This document shows, piece by piece, positions 16,803 through 25,594 of a DNA stretch of 64,000 bases; the first letter of the stretch is position 1; the number at the start of each line of letters is the position of its first letter. The notes beneath the pieces are model-generated. The model was given only the letters and a program-made list of their open reading frames with translations, did no database searches and was not told where the DNA came from. The position numbers and the translations under genes are program-made. This DNA comes from Streptococcus sp. HF-1907 (GTDB lineage: Bacteria; Bacillota; Bacilli; Lactobacillales; Streptococcaceae): the NCBI RefSeq assembly GCF_015594605.1, contig NZ_JADNQT010000005.1, positions 1 to 64,000 on the forward strand. The letters run 5' to 3'.

Positions 16803-19304
16803 TTATTTAACAACAATATTAACCAATTTATTAGGTACGGCGATGACTTTCACAACTTCCTTACCTTCAATCTCAGCTTTGACTTTGTCGTTAGCCATTG
16901 CTACTTCTTGCAATTCTTCGCGTGATAGGTCTTTAGCTACCATTAGTTTGGCGCGAACTTTGCCTTTGATTTGGACAACGATTTCGACTTCGTTTTCAAC
17001 TAGTTTTGACTCATCCCAGCTTGGCCATGCCACGTATGAGATGGATTCGCCTGATTGTGTTAATTCTTGCCAGAGTTCTTCTGCCAAGTGCGGTGCGAAT
17101 GGCGCAAGCAATTGAACAAAACCTTTGGCGTAGTCAGCAAAGAGTTTGTCTTCCTTGTTGGCTGCGTTGACGAAGACCATGAGCTGAGCGATAGCTGTGT
17201 TGAATTTCATAGCTTCAACTTGCTCTGTAACGGCTTTAACGGTTTCATTGTAAACCTTGTCCAAAGCTCCGCTATTTTCCGCAGAAATCTCTTTAGTCGT
17301 AATCAAGCGGTAAACGCGGTCCAGGAACTTACGTGAGCCTTCGAGGCCTTCTTCGGACCAAGCAATTGAAGCGTCAAGTGGCCCCATGAACATTTCGTAA
17401 ACACGGAGTGTGTCGGCACCATACTGCTCAACCACATCGTCAGGGTTGACAACGTTTTTAAGGGATTTAGACATCTTAGCTGGTGCTTGTTCAAGCTCTT
17501 CACCCGTTTCGATGTTGAAGAATGAACCGTCGCGTTTTTCAACCTTGTCAGTTGCCACAAGGGCACCACGGTTATCGCGGTAGCTTGTTCCCAAAATCAT
17601 GCCTTGGTTAAAGAGTTTTTGGAATGGCTCTTTGGTTGGAACGACACCGAGGTCATAGAGGAATTTATGCCAGAAACGCGCGTAAAGCAAGTGAAGTACG
17701 GCATGCTCTGCACCACCGATGTAGATGTCCACTGGCAACCAAGCTTTTAGAAGCTCTTCGTCAGCCAATTTTTGGTCATTGTGTGGGTCGATATAGCGAA
17801 GGAAGTACCAGCTTGAACCAGCCCATTGTGGCATGGTGTTGGTTTCACGACGCCCTTTGACACCATCTTCACGAGTGACTTCCAGCCAGTCAGTTAAGTT
17901 GGCAAGTGGTGATTCACCAGTACCTGAAGGTTTGATGTCTTTAGTCACTGGCAAGACAAGTGGCAATTCACTTTCTGGAACAGCAGTTGAAGTCCCATCT
18001 TCCCAATGAATGATTGGAATTGGCTCACCCCAATAACGTTGACGGCTGAAGAGCCAGTCGCGGAGACGGTAGTTAACTTGTTTCTTACCAAAGCCATTTT
18101 CTTCAAGGAAGGCAACCATCTTATCGATAGCTTCTTCTTTGTTAAGCCCGTCAAGGAATTCTGAGTTGATATGAAGACCATCTTCTGTATAAGCTTCCTC
18201 TTCAACATTGCCACCTTCAAGAACTGGAATGATATCAAGACCAAATTGCTTAGCGAATTCCCAGTCACGCGTATCGTGGGCAGGCACCGCCATGATAGCA
18301 CCTGTACCGTAACTTGCAAGGACGTAGTCTGAAATCCAGATTGGAATTTTCTTACTATTTACAGGATTAATAGCGTAAGCACCCGTCCAAACACCAGTCT
18401 TCTCTTTGGCAAGGTCAGTACGAGCAAGGTCAGATTTAAGACTTGCTTGACGTTTGTATTCGGCAATAGCTTGCGCTTGTTCAGGCGTCGTGATGGCGTC
18501 CACCAAGTCATGTTCTGGAGCCATAACAGCATATGTCGCACCAAATAAGGTATCAGGACGAGTCGTAAAGACGGTGAAGCCTTTATCAGTACCAGCTACC
18601 TTGAAGGTCACATGGGCACCTGTTGATTTACCAATCCAGTTGCGTTGCATATCCTTGATTGATTCTGGCCAGTCAAGATCTTCCAAGTCTTCAAGCAAAC
18701 GTTCTGCGTAGGCTGTGATTTTAAGCATCCATTGACGCATTGGTTTGCGGATAACTGGGTATCCACCACGTTCAGATGTTCCGTCTGGAAGCACTTCTTC
18801 ATTAGCGATGGCTGTTCCCAATTCTTCAACCCAGTTTACTGGTACTTCGGCTTCGTAGGCTAGGCCTTTTTCATACAATTTTGTGAAAATCCACTGTGTC
18901 CACTTGTAGTAATTTGGGTCAGTTGTGTTTACTTCACGGTCCCAGTCGTATGAGAAACCAAGTGAGTTAATTTGGCGCTTAAAGTTAGCAATGTTTTGAG
19001 CTGTAAATTCAGCTGGATCATTACCAGTGTCCATAGCGTACTGCTCTGCAGGGAGGCCAAAGGCATCCCATCCCATCGGATGAAGCACATTAAAGCCTTG
19101 CGCGCGTTTGAAACGGCTGAGGATATCCGTCGCAGTGTAGCCCTCAGGGTGACCGACGTGAAGCCCAGCACCTGATGGGTAAGGGAACATGTCAAGAGCG
19201 TAAAAATTAGGTTTTTCCGCGTCCGTTCCTGTTTTAAATGTTTCATTTTGAGCCCAGAAGGCTTGCCACTTGGGCTCAATCTCTTTATGATTAAAAGTTG
19301 CCAT
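16803..19304 (-). CDS. leuS: Leucyl-tRNA synthetase
   Basis: An 833-residue class I aminoacyl-tRNA synthetase that charges tRNA-Leu and edits mischarged amino acids. The HIGH-type motif is [16 protein letters not shown] near residue 40-55, the editing (CP1) domain includes [12 protein letters not shown], and the KMSKS motif appears as AKMSKSLKN. Length is normal for the bacterial enzyme. GGAGAG lies seven bases before the ATG. An extended -10 promoter is at 19337-19345. No T-box is visible in the roughly 40-nt leader, unlike many firmicute synthetase genes. Confidence 0.97.
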   Translation of the reverse strand: MATFNHKEIEPKWQAFWAQNETFKTGTDAEKPNFYALDMFPYPSGAGLHVGHPEGYTATDILSRFKRAQGFNVLHPMGWDAFGLPAEQYAMDTGNDPAEFTAQNIANFKRQINSLGFSYDWDREVNTTDPNYYKWTQWIFTKLYEKGLAYEAEVPVNWVEELGTAIANEEVLPDGTSERGGYPVIRKPMRQWMLKITAYAERLLEDLEDLDWPESIKDMQRNWIGKSTGAHVTFKVAGTDKGFTVFTTRPDTLFGATYAVMAPEHDLVDAITTPEQAQAIAEYKRQASLKSDLARTDLAKEKTGVWTGAYAINPVNSKKIPIWISDYVLASYGTGAIMAVPAHDTRDWEFAKQFGLDIIPVLEGGNVEEEAYTEDGLHINSEFLDGLNKEEAIDKMVAFLEENGFGKKQVNYRLRDWLFSRQRYWGEPIPIIHWEDGTSTAVPESELPLVLPVTKDIKPSGTGESPLANLTDWLEVTREDGVKGRRETNTMPQWAGSSWYFLRYIDPHNDQKLADEELLKAWLPVDIYIGGAEHAVLHLLYARFWHKFLYDLGVVPTKEPFQKLFNQGMILGTSYRDNRGALVATDKVEKRDGSFFNIETGEELEQAPAKMSKSLKNVVNPDDVVEQYGADTLRVYEMFMGPLDASIAWSEEGLEGSRKFLDRVYRLITTKEISAENSGALDKVYNETVKAVTEQVEAMKFNTAIAQLMVFVNAANKEDKLFADYAKGFVQLLAPFAPHLAEELWQELTQSGESISYVAWPSWDESKLVENEVEIVVQIKGKVRAKLMVAKDLSREELQEVAMANDKVKAEIEGKEVVKVIAVPNKLVNIVVK

Positions 19305-19336
19305 AAAATGCTCTCCAAAAATATATAGTCCTTATT

Positions 19337-19345
19337 ATTATAGCA
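19337..19345 (-). promoter_or_regulatory. leuS promoter, extended -10
   Basis: ATGCTATAAT on the minus strand is an extended -10 element (TGn TATAAT). No good -35 box is visible at the expected distance. It gives a leader of about 25-30 bases. Confidence 0.6.
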
Positions 19346-19427
19346 TGTTTTTTAGGGGAATGGCGGAGCGTTTCTACATTTTGACAAATAAGTCATCACT
19401 ATTCTCCTGGTAACAACCTTGTTTAGA

Positions 19428-19593
19428 AATAAAAAGAACAACCTCTGCTACTACTCAAAGGTTGTTTTAGGAGATTTTACTGTAGTCGTAGACCTTTAGG
19501 TCGTACGAACACGTATGCAACAGCTACTGTCAGATTGAACGGCAAAGCCGTGAAAAGATGACTAGTAGCCACTGCTATGAAAAGAAAAGTTTT
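19428..19593 (-). ncRNA. Candidate small RNA between the patatin-like gene and leuS
   Basis: On the minus strand TATACTATAAT (19600-19607) provides a -10 box, and about 165 nt later AACAACCT...AGGTTGTT followed by CTTTTTATTT is a good terminator. Between them are clear hairpins: ACGGC-TTT-GCCGT enclosed by GCTACT/AGTAGC, TACG-TGTT-CGTA, and GACC-TAAA-GGTC. A short frame (GTG start, about 31 codons) runs through the region but has no ribosome site. A structured RNA is therefore the better reading. I do not recognise a known family. Confidence 0.5.
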
Positions 19594-19672
19594 AGGATGA
19601 TTATAGTATACAAAGGTCAGCTTAAACAAACCTAAAAATTCCCCTAAACATTTCTGAAATGCTATTTTATTT

Positions 19673-20515
19673 CTATTCCCCCAAATATTCCTTCAACCCA
19701 TCCATTGCTTCACGCGCATCTTGGAGGCCAATCGTGTAGATTTCGTCAAACTTGACGGGATTTTTCTCTAGGCGTCCGATGACTAGGTCTTGGCTTGGTC
19801 TGATAGCGTAGAGTTGACCCCTTTTCTCTAGGTCGATGACGCGCTCAACGGTCTTGTTGTAGTGTTTGTAGCGCATCGATGCCACCTTAACAAAATTCGG
19901 ATACTTGCGATAAAGCAACTTGTAGATGCGACCACTGGATGGCTTTTTGCGGTAGTCGATGGGACGGGTTAGCACGACGATGAGCTTATCAAAGCCCAAG
20001 CTGCGCGCAAAATCGACGGGGATACTGTCAGACAGGCCTCCGTCCAAGTACTTCTTGCCCTCATACTCAACAATTTTTGACACGACTGGAAGCGATGAGC
20101 TGGCGCGGAAGGCTTCCATCTGATCAAAGACGTTGTCAATCTTAAGATAATCTGGCTTGCCCGACTCGATGTCTGTCGCCACGGCATAGAAATCTACACC
20201 AGCCTTCTCAAAGGCTTCTTCATCGAAAACGTCCAGCTTCATAGGAATTTCGTAGTAGGTGAAGTCCTTGTTGACCACATTTCCCGTCTTAATCCAAGAG
20301 CGAAAGCCCATGTAGTTAGGGTAGGAAATGAACTTTTTATTGTAACGAAGGGCGCGCCCTCGCTGTCCAGACACGAAATTGACACCGAAAAGGGCACCAG
20401 CCGACACCCCTATCACACCGTCAACCTTGATGCCCGCATCCAAAAAGGCATCCAGTACTCCTGCGGTGTAAAGCCCACGCATACCGCCACCTTCTAAAAC
20501 CAAACCAACTGACAT
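19673..20515 (-). CDS. Patatin-like phospholipase family protein
   Basis: A 280-residue patatin-fold hydrolase. The oxyanion loop is LEGGGMRGLYTAGVLDAF (about 7-24), the nucleophile is in GVSAG (about 37-41), and the catalytic Asp is in LDGGLSDSIP (about 158-167), completing a Ser-Asp dyad. The bacterial RssA/YlbK group is predicted to cleave acyl esters of phospholipids, but no substrate is shown here. No signal peptide. GAGGAAG precedes the ATG. It appears monocistronic, with the candidate sRNA downstream on the same strand. Confidence 0.9.
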   Translation of the reverse strand: MSVGLVLEGGGMRGLYTAGVLDAFLDAGIKVDGVIGVSAGALFGVNFVSGQRGRALRYNKKFISYPNYMGFRSWIKTGNVVNKDFTYYEIPMKLDVFDEEAFEKAGVDFYAVATDIESGKPDYLKIDNVFDQMEAFRASSSLPVVSKIVEYEGKKYLDGGLSDSIPVDFARSLGFDKLIVVLTRPIDYRKKPSSGRIYKLLYRKYPNFVKVASMRYKHYNKTVERVIDLEKRGQLYAIRPSQDLVIGRLEKNPVKFDEIYTIGLQDAREAMDGLKEYLGE

Positions 20516-20691
20516 GATACTTCCTCGCTTTCTTTGCCCTCATTATAGCAGAAATGACTGAAAATTTCATGAAAAGGGAATGCGGACTATTTTATAAATA
20601 GTTTACAACAAGTCACTTTACAAATTAAATTATTGTTTTCTAATAATCCTAGAAAGAAATATTATTGTTTTATGATAATTACGGAGGTTTC

Positions 20692-21207
20692 ATGATGAAA
20701 AAGACATTATTTACTATTGCTAGTATTTGCGTTAAAGTCCTTCAATACTTATTTATTTTTTGTGCTATTCTTACTGCGTTTGGAACTGTTGCTTTTATCA
20801 GTCAAAAGAATTTAGTACTATCATACGTGAAAGAACTTTCTCTTAATACTCCATATTTTCTATTTATTACTGTTGGCTTTATGGGAGTTATCGTTTTAAT
20901 TTGTTACGGTATGTCAGCCAAATACTTCGCTTCCATTCTTAAAAACATGGCTTCGGAAAACTATTTTATTCAAGAAAATAGTCGCTTTAGTCTTATTATT
21001 ACTTTACTAACTTTACTGATTATTCTTGTACAATTGATATCAACCTTTGTTTTTCAATGGTTTGATATCCCAAAAACAAGTGCTCTATTTAATTTTTCTC
21101 ATGTCAACTATTTCTATAATATCGTTATCGTGTTAATTGCCTCTGCAGCTTATTTCATTTTCAAATCAGGGAAAGCAACCAAGGATGACGCAGAAAGTAT
21201 TATTTAA
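20692..21207 (+). CDS. DUF2975 family membrane protein
   Basis: A 171-residue protein with four hydrophobic segments (around residues 10-35, 50-75, 100-125 and 145-165), as in DUF2975. The double ATG at 20692/20695 follows ACGGAGG, so the longer reading from 20665 is not favoured. The next gene starts two bases after the stop. DUF2975 proteins commonly pair with a small Cro/CI-type regulator, as here; the function is not known. Confidence 0.85.
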   Translation: MMKKTLFTIASICVKVLQYLFIFCAILTAFGTVAFISQKNLVLSYVKELSLNTPYFLFITVGFMGVIVLICYGMSAKYFASILKNMASENYFIQENSRFSLIITLLTLLIILVQLISTFVFQWFDIPKTSALFNFSHVNYFYNIVIVLIASAAYFIFKSGKATKDDAESII

Positions 21208-21209
21208 TC

Positions 21210-21419
21210 ATGGGTGATATAAGAATTAACTTAGATAAAGTACTCAGAGAAAAGCAACTTACTTCAAAAGAGCTAGCTACAGCAATTGGCATTACTGAAG
21301 CAAATTTATCTATCCTAAAAACAGGAAAGGCTAGAGGTATCCGATTTAATACATTAGCAAAAATTTGTGATGTTTTAAATTGTCAACCCGGAGATATTTT
21401 AGAGTATGAAAGAGATTGA
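21210..21419 (+). CDS. Small Cro/CI-type HTH regulator (YozG-like)
   Basis: A 69-residue protein that is one helix-turn-helix domain: DKVLREKQLTSKELATAIGI, then TEANLSILKTGKARGIRFNT and the C-terminal CDVLNCQPGDILEY characteristic of this small family. It is coupled to the DUF2975 gene (two-base gap) and probably regulates that unit. A terminator follows directly. Confidence 0.88.
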   Translation: MGDIRINLDKVLREKQLTSKELATAIGITEANLSILKTGKARGIRFNTLAKICDVLNCQPGDILEYERD

Positions 21420-21443
21420 GATACATGGAAACTCAATCTTTTT
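21413..21443 (+). terminator. Terminator of the DUF2975-HTH unit
   Basis: GATTGAG and CTCAATC pair around an 11-base loop and are followed by TTTTT. The left arm overlaps the stop codon of the HTH gene. Confidence 0.85.
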
Positions 21444-22079
21444 CGTATTCACAAGCCCAAACTAAGACGCTCGTCACTTCACCCCCCCCCCCCCCAAAAA
21501 AAATAAGGTCACCAGATTTGATTGACTGATTAGTCGTGTAATTCTTATATAGATAGAACTTCGCCACTATTTTCCTCCTCCACAACTCAAAACCAAACCT
21601 CTGCCTAATCAAATACTACAGCTAGGAGCATTGACGATAGTTGGCTTGTCATGCTAGACAGGAAATACGGTAAATGCAAACGATGCTATTTATCGTGGAA
21701 ATATTTTCAGAAACCATCTTAAAAATAATCAAAGGCTTGACCTAGGCAATTAGTCTTCTGAAAACTCAGTCGCCAAGCTCCTGCAAAATTGCGACAGACC
21801 AAAAACTCAGTTTTCGACCTCCTGCAAATTTGTAACAGACTAAAAACTCGATTTTTATGATGTTACTACTTAGGCTTAGACCTTTGATTCTTATGTTTAT
21901 ACTAAGTTAAAATCAAAACAGATTCTATCTCACAAGTGAGCCTCTTATCAAACATGAAAGCGAACGAAGTGAACCAAACCCGATATTTTCGCAGCAAGTG
22001 GGTATTATCAGTGGCAATGAAAATGCCACTGATAACGGAATTTTTGAGAGAGAAAATGAAAAAGCGAAGGAGCTCAAAG
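21444..22079. other. Gene-poor region with poly-C tract and tandem repeats
   Basis: No convincing gene. It contains a run of 14 C followed by 8 A (21482-21503), a 41-bp tandem repeat (about 21761-21857) and a short hairpin AGTGGCA-ATGAAAA-TGCCACT near 22009-22033. Short frames exist in several phases, but none has a ribosome site or recognisable protein. It may be a remnant of deleted genes. Confidence 0.55.
21761..21857. repeat. 41-bp tandem repeat, about 2.4 units
   Basis: AAAACTC(A/G) recurs at 21761, 21802 and 21843, exactly 41 bp apart. The first two units share CTCCTGCAAA(A/T)TTG(C/T)(G/A)ACAGAC. Each AAAACT...AGTTTT part can form a small hairpin. Confidence 0.7.
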
Positions 22080-22119
22080 AAAAAGAGATTGAGCTGCAAT
22101 CACCTCAAATCTCTTTTTC
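22080..22119. terminator. Terminator of the cytidine-deaminase-like gene
   Basis: AAAAAGAGATTGAG and CTCAAATCTCTTTTT form a long stem with T-rich flanks both ways. It touches the stop codon of the gene at 22121. Confidence 0.8.
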
Positions 22120-22120
22120 C

Positions 22121-22555
22121 TCACAAATCCAAATCCATATTCAAACGCTCTTCACCCCACCACTCAGGGATAAGATCGCCTAATTTGACCGTCTTTTTAC
22201 TAGCATAATCTTGCATAATCAAAGTTTCACGATTTTCCATATTCAGTTGCATCATGAATTCACGACAAGCACCGCAAGGCATTCCGGAACCACCACCATA
22301 AGGCGCCTTGTCACGAAAGGCAATGATTTTCTTAATCTTGGTCTGACGCGAATCCATGTACATATTGACCAAGGCCATCCGTTCCGCACACAAGTGTAAA
22401 ACTCCTGCAGTCGCTTCAAAACAAACACCTGTATAAATACGGCCTTCTTCTGCCTCGATAGCTGCAACCACATGATTTGAGTAAACAAAAGGACTAACCT
22501 CATGCGGATCATATAAGTCTTTTGCCCGATTGTATAATTCTTCCCAACTTGCCAT
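22121..22555 (-). CDS. Cytidine/blasticidin-type deaminase family protein
   Basis: A 144-residue zinc deaminase fold. The catalytic Glu is in LCAERMALVN (CAE motif) and the two other zinc cysteines in MPCGACREFM (PCxxC). In ordinary cytidine deaminases the first motif is also CAE, so the enzyme should be active on a cytidine-like nucleoside, but the substrate is not certain and it is unlike classic Cdd in its N-terminus. ATG 22555 (MASWEEL) is preferred because AAAAGGAG precedes it; further upstream residues read into the nusG terminator. Confidence 0.8.
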   Translation of the reverse strand: MASWEELYNRAKDLYDPHEVSPFVYSNHVVAAIEAEEGRIYTGVCFEATAGVLHLCAERMALVNMYMDSRQTKIKKIIAFRDKAPYGGGSGMPCGACREFMMQLNMENRETLIMQDYASKKTVKLGDLIPEWWGEERLNMDLDL

Positions 22556-22576
22556 AACTGACTCCTTTTCTATATA

Positions 22577-22600
22577 AAAACGGCTCGCCAACGGCGAGCT
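22577..22600 (-). terminator. Terminator of nusG
   Basis: GCTCGCC and GGCGAGC pair, with CGTTTTAT following on the minus strand. It lies between nusG and the deaminase-like gene. Confidence 0.75.
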
Positions 22601-22610
22601 TACACATAGC

Positions 22611-23150
22611 TTACAATTCAGCGATTTGATACAATTCAACTTCGGCCATTGTTTCTGAACCGAACATGTTGATCATCAATTTAACCTTGTTGTTATCAAT
22701 TTCCACAACACGTCCTTCTTGTCCCATGAAGGCACCGTCGATGATTTGAACCACGTCACCTTCTTTGATGTTGGTATCAAAGATATCAACCGTTTGTCCC
22801 ATAGAGACAAGGATAGCACGGATTTCATCTTCCAAAAGTGGTGTTGGTTTTGAACGGTTACCATGTGACCCAACGAAACCAGTAACGTTTGGTGTGTTAC
22901 GAACAACGAACCAAGCTTCGTCTGTCATAACCATCTCAACCAAAACATAACCAGGGAAGCGGTTTTCTTCCACTTCTTTAACCTTACCATTTTTCTCAAC
23001 ATTGACAGTCTGTGTTGGAATTTCCACGCGCAAGATATTGTCCATCATGTTGTAAGTTTGGGCACGTTGCAAAAGGTTTTCCTTGACTTTGTTTTCGTAA
23101 CCAGAGTAAGTCTGAAGGACAAACCAGCCCTTATCAAATGAATCTAACAT
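22611..23150 (-). CDS. nusG: Transcription termination/antitermination factor NusG
   Basis: A 179-residue NusG. The NGN domain includes GWFVLQTYSGYENKVKENL and RFPGYVLVEMVMTDEAWFVV, and the C-terminal KOW domain includes GDVVQIIDGAFMGQEGRV. It binds RNA polymerase and modulates pausing and Rho/ribosome coupling. ATG 23150 (MLDSFDK) follows AAGGAAATC; a further upstream start is not needed. Normally secE is directly upstream, but here secE lies about 2.4 kb away, separated by the lctO region. Confidence 0.95.
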   Translation of the reverse strand: MLDSFDKGWFVLQTYSGYENKVKENLLQRAQTYNMMDNILRVEIPTQTVNVEKNGKVKEVEENRFPGYVLVEMVMTDEAWFVVRNTPNVTGFVGSHGNRSKPTPLLEDEIRAILVSMGQTVDIFDTNIKEGDVVQIIDGAFMGQEGRVVEIDNNKVKLMINMFGSETMAEVELYQIAEL

Positions 23151-23183
23151 ATGATTTCCTTTCCTTAATAAAAAAGCCTGCAC

Positions 23184-23500
23184 GGCTTTAGAGATTGCTT
23201 ATTTCTCTTTTATTATAGGGAAAATCGCTGGCGCTGTCAATGAAAAGCACAGCTATTTCAACGAAAAGAGGTTAGGACAAAACTCCCTAACCTCTCTTCA
23301 TTTTGTCTGAACTAATCTCAAGTCGCAGTGATTGAGTGGCATCTAAGCACTGATAAATCAGCACTTAGATACCTACTCAACTGTGCGGAGGTGGGAGTGA
23401 AACAGTCTGGGGAGAGACTGTTTCAGCCCAAACCGAGAAATAAAGACGTGAGGGAAAATCGAAGACTTCGTCTTCACGATTTTTGTCCCACTCTCTCCTA
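23184..23500. repeat. Structured intergenic repeat region with four hairpins
   Basis: No gene. Four successive hairpins are visible: GAGGTTAGG/CCTAACCTC (23268-23294), ATCTAAG...CTTAGAT (23341-23371), AAACAGTCT-GGGGAG-AGACTGTTT (23400-23423) and AAAATCG...CGATTTT (23455-23483), ending in TTGTCCCACTC. The GGGACAAAA theme recalls the repeat at 8.1 and 9.2 kb, and similar intergenic units are common in streptococci. The first hairpin could also terminate the transcript of the gene ending at 23501. Confidence 0.6.
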
Positions 23501-23710
23501 CTACTCAGCAAAATACTTATAAACATCCTCGAGGCGCTTTCTAGCGAGGTCATTGACTGCCTGACCATCTAGTAGAACCTCTTTTGTCACCAAGAAATCT
23601 TGGATAGCAGGGACTTCACGCTGCTGCAAAGTGACAAATTCATCAATAGAATGGAAGGTCTGACTCTTTTCCAAATCACCAACACCAACTAAATAAGTAA
23701 TGCTTAACAT
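23501..23710 (-). CDS. Small conserved-looking protein, function unknown
   Basis: A 69-residue protein beginning MLSITYLVGVGDLEKSQTFH, acidic, without membrane spans. ATAGGAGAAAG precedes ATG 23710. It starts nine bases after the Rrf2-type regulator and is surely co-transcribed with it. I do not recognise a family; the context suggests a link to the adjacent lactate-oxidase regulation. Confidence 0.65.
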   Translation of the reverse strand: MLSITYLVGVGDLEKSQTFHSIDEFVTLQQREVPAIQDFLVTKEVLLDGQAVNDLARKRLEDVYKYFAE

Positions 23711-23719
23711 AGCTTTCTC

Positions 23720-24151
23720 CTATCTCGAGTGCTCCTCGATATTCTGCTGGGTCTCCTCAACCAATTGTTTCAGAGTAATGCAAGCCATCTGAGCCTCAGC
23801 TTCACGCTGAATCGCTTGAAAATGGTCCTCCAAAACCTCTGGAAAGGCGACACCCACACTGCAATTTTCTGCTGTCTGCTGGTCAACCTTGAGCAAGTCG
23901 CCCTGATTATCGATTGCTCGATAGACATCTAGAACTGTAATCTGGTCACTAGGTCTCTCAATGGTCACCCCAGCCTTGCCACGTTGGGTTGAGACCAAGC
24001 CAGCTCTGCGCAACTGCATGAGCATCTGCCGCACCAAACTATCATTGGTCTTTAGACTAGATGCCAAACGCTTGCTGCCAATAGCCTCATCCTTGTGAAC
24101 TTCCACATAAACTAAAATCTGTAATAAATCGCTTAGGCGGTTATTTGCCAT
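23720..24151 (-). CDS. Rrf2 family transcriptional regulator
   Basis: A 143-residue winged-helix protein of the Rrf2 family: LSDLLQILVYVEVHKDEAIG, the recognition region VRQMLMQLRRAGLVSTQRG, then KAGVTIERPSDQITVLDVYRA. The three Cys that hold an Fe-S cluster in IscR/NsrR are not arranged here (single Cys in AENCSVG, another in MACIT), so cluster binding is unlikely. ATG 24151 is preferred (AAAGGAG upstream). Placed just after lctO, it is a likely regulator of that gene. Confidence 0.85.
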   Translation of the reverse strand: MANNRLSDLLQILVYVEVHKDEAIGSKRLASSLKTNDSLVRQMLMQLRRAGLVSTQRGKAGVTIERPSDQITVLDVYRAIDNQGDLLKVDQQTAENCSVGVAFPEVLEDHFQAIQREAEAQMACITLKQLVEETQQNIEEHSR

Positions 24152-24210
24152 AGTCACTCCTTTGATTATGTTACCTCTATAGTATCATGACTCAAAAGGA
24201 CTTGTAAATC

Positions 24211-25314
24211 TTAACGACGCACCAATTTTGCTTTTTTAACGTCTTCGATGGTTTGAGCACCCGCTAATTGCATGACAATCTTGAATTCATCATTCAAATG
24301 TTCCACAACGCTTTGAGCTCCTTGGGCTCCGCCCAATGCCAATCCGTAGAAAATTGGACGACCGATAGCAACCAAGTCTGCACCTGATGCAAGAGCTTTG
24401 AAGACATGAGACCCACGACGAACACCACTATCAAATATGATAGGCACACGTTTGTTTACACGCTCTGCGATGGCTTCCAAAGTATCAAATGAAGCAGGAC
24501 CACCGTTCAATTGACGACCACCGTGGTTTGATACCCAGATACCAGCTACGCCAGCTTCGATAGCTGTTTGCGCATCATCAGGGTCTTGAACACCTTTGAC
24601 GATAACTGGAAGATTAGTGTATTCAGTCACACGTTTGATGTCTGATGGGAGGATGACTTGGGCTGCGGCTGCATAGATTTCAGCGATTCCTTTACCAGTG
24701 CCGTCATCGTTAGTGAGTTGTGCCATGTTATCCATTGGCAGTGGGAATTGGAAGTTGTTGATGATATCAGCTTCACGGTAACCACCAAGCATTGAGTCAA
24801 CGGTCACGACGATTGCTTTCACACCTGATGCGACAGCTTCATCCAACCAAGCTTTGTTAATATCCCAATCTTTAGACATGTAAAGTTGGAAGAATTGCGG
24901 AGCACCTTTACCAGCTGCGGCAGTGTCTTTGATGCGGGTAGTTCCGTAAGTTGATTGAGACATGATGGTACCAGCGGCAGCCATACCTTCAGCAGTTGCT
25001 AGTTCACCACGCGCATGCGCCAAACCTTGCGCGGCAGCCGGCGCCGAGATGATTGGCATAGACGTCTTAACACCGAAGATTTCAGTTTCAGTTGATGGAT
25101 TTTCAATATTAGTCAAGATACGAGGCACGATTTGAACATGGTCAAAGGCACTTGTATTTTCACGCAATGTCCATTCATCTTCAGACCCTTCTGTGATATA
25201 ACCAAAACCACCCTTAGGCACAACCTCACGCGCACGCTCTTCCAGGCTAGTCAAGTTCAAAATATCAATCTTTTGTTCGTTATCAGATTGGAAATAACCA
25301 TTTGTCATTGTCAT
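24211..25314 (-). CDS. lctO: L-lactate oxidase (FMN)
   Basis: A 367-residue FMN-dependent alpha-hydroxyacid oxidase that turns L-lactate and oxygen into pyruvate and hydrogen peroxide. Active-site residues are visible: Tyr40 (GGFGYITEG), Tyr145 (FFQLYMSKDW), His264 and Arg267 (WVSNHGGRQ), and the FMN-phosphate region DSGVRRGSHVFKALASGADLVAIGRP. The SAPAAAQGLAH segment resembles lactate oxidases such as the Aerococcus enzyme rather than membrane lactate dehydrogenases. GAGGT precedes the ATG. It has its own promoter and a palindromic leader and lies between secE and nusG. Peroxide made here could be used against competitors. Confidence 0.92.
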   Translation of the reverse strand: MTMTNGYFQSDNEQKIDILNLTSLEERAREVVPKGGFGYITEGSEDEWTLRENTSAFDHVQIVPRILTNIENPSTETEIFGVKTSMPIISAPAAAQGLAHARGELATAEGMAAAGTIMSQSTYGTTRIKDTAAAGKGAPQFFQLYMSKDWDINKAWLDEAVASGVKAIVVTVDSMLGGYREADIINNFQFPLPMDNMAQLTNDDGTGKGIAEIYAAAAQVILPSDIKRVTEYTNLPVIVKGVQDPDDAQTAIEAGVAGIWVSNHGGRQLNGGPASFDTLEAIAERVNKRVPIIFDSGVRRGSHVFKALASGADLVAIGRPIFYGLALGGAQGAQSVVEHLNDEFKIVMQLAGAQTIEDVKKAKLVRR

Positions 25315-25345
25315 AATAGGACCTCTTTCTGTTTTTTGAAGGGCT

Positions 25346-25364
25346 TGTTATATTTTTTATAACA
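25346..25364. promoter_or_regulatory. Operator-like palindrome in the lctO leader
   Basis: TGTTATA, five T and TATAACA form a perfect inverted repeat about 10-25 bases downstream of the predicted lctO start. It does not match the usual Rex or cre consensus. It is a reasonable operator for the neighbouring Rrf2-type regulator. Confidence 0.5.
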
Positions 25365-25379
25365 TTTATTTTTGAACCT

Positions 25380-25408
25380 AGTTTAGTCCTATTTCTTTTT
25401 CTTGTCAA
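25380..25408 (-). promoter_or_regulatory. lctO promoter
   Basis: TTGACA at 25403-25408, a 17-base spacer and TAAACT at 25380-25385 (minus strand). Confidence 0.75.
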
Positions 25409-25556
25409 CAGCTTTGCTTAGAAAAGACTTATTCCTTTTTTGAGCATCTTCTTACTTGCCACAAACCTGCTTAGCTGCGCCATTAGCAACTTCTCTCCTA
25501 GCAGACGACACCGTCGCCAAAAATGCACAAGCTGTTAGCTTCTGTCATTTGTCTAC

Positions 25557-25585
25557 AAAAAAAAAACAGTCACCAAGGTGACTGC
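25557..25585 (-). terminator. Terminator after secE
   Basis: CAGTCACC and GGTGACTG pair and are followed on the minus strand by eleven T. It separates rpmG-secE from lctO. Confidence 0.9.
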
Positions 25586-25594
25586 TTAGATTTC

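Noticed and set aside
19305..19345. T-box riboswitch before leuS
   Set aside because: The leader after the extended -10 box is only about 30 bases, too short, and no T-box motif is present.
19480..19578. A 31-codon hydrophobic peptide (GTG start) in the candidate sRNA
   Set aside because: There is no ribosome site and the sequence is dominated by hairpins; an RNA gene explains it better.
21902..22183. Several 60-90 codon frames near 22 kb
   Set aside because: They overlap each other on both strands, overlap the terminator at 22.08 kb and have no recognisable protein.
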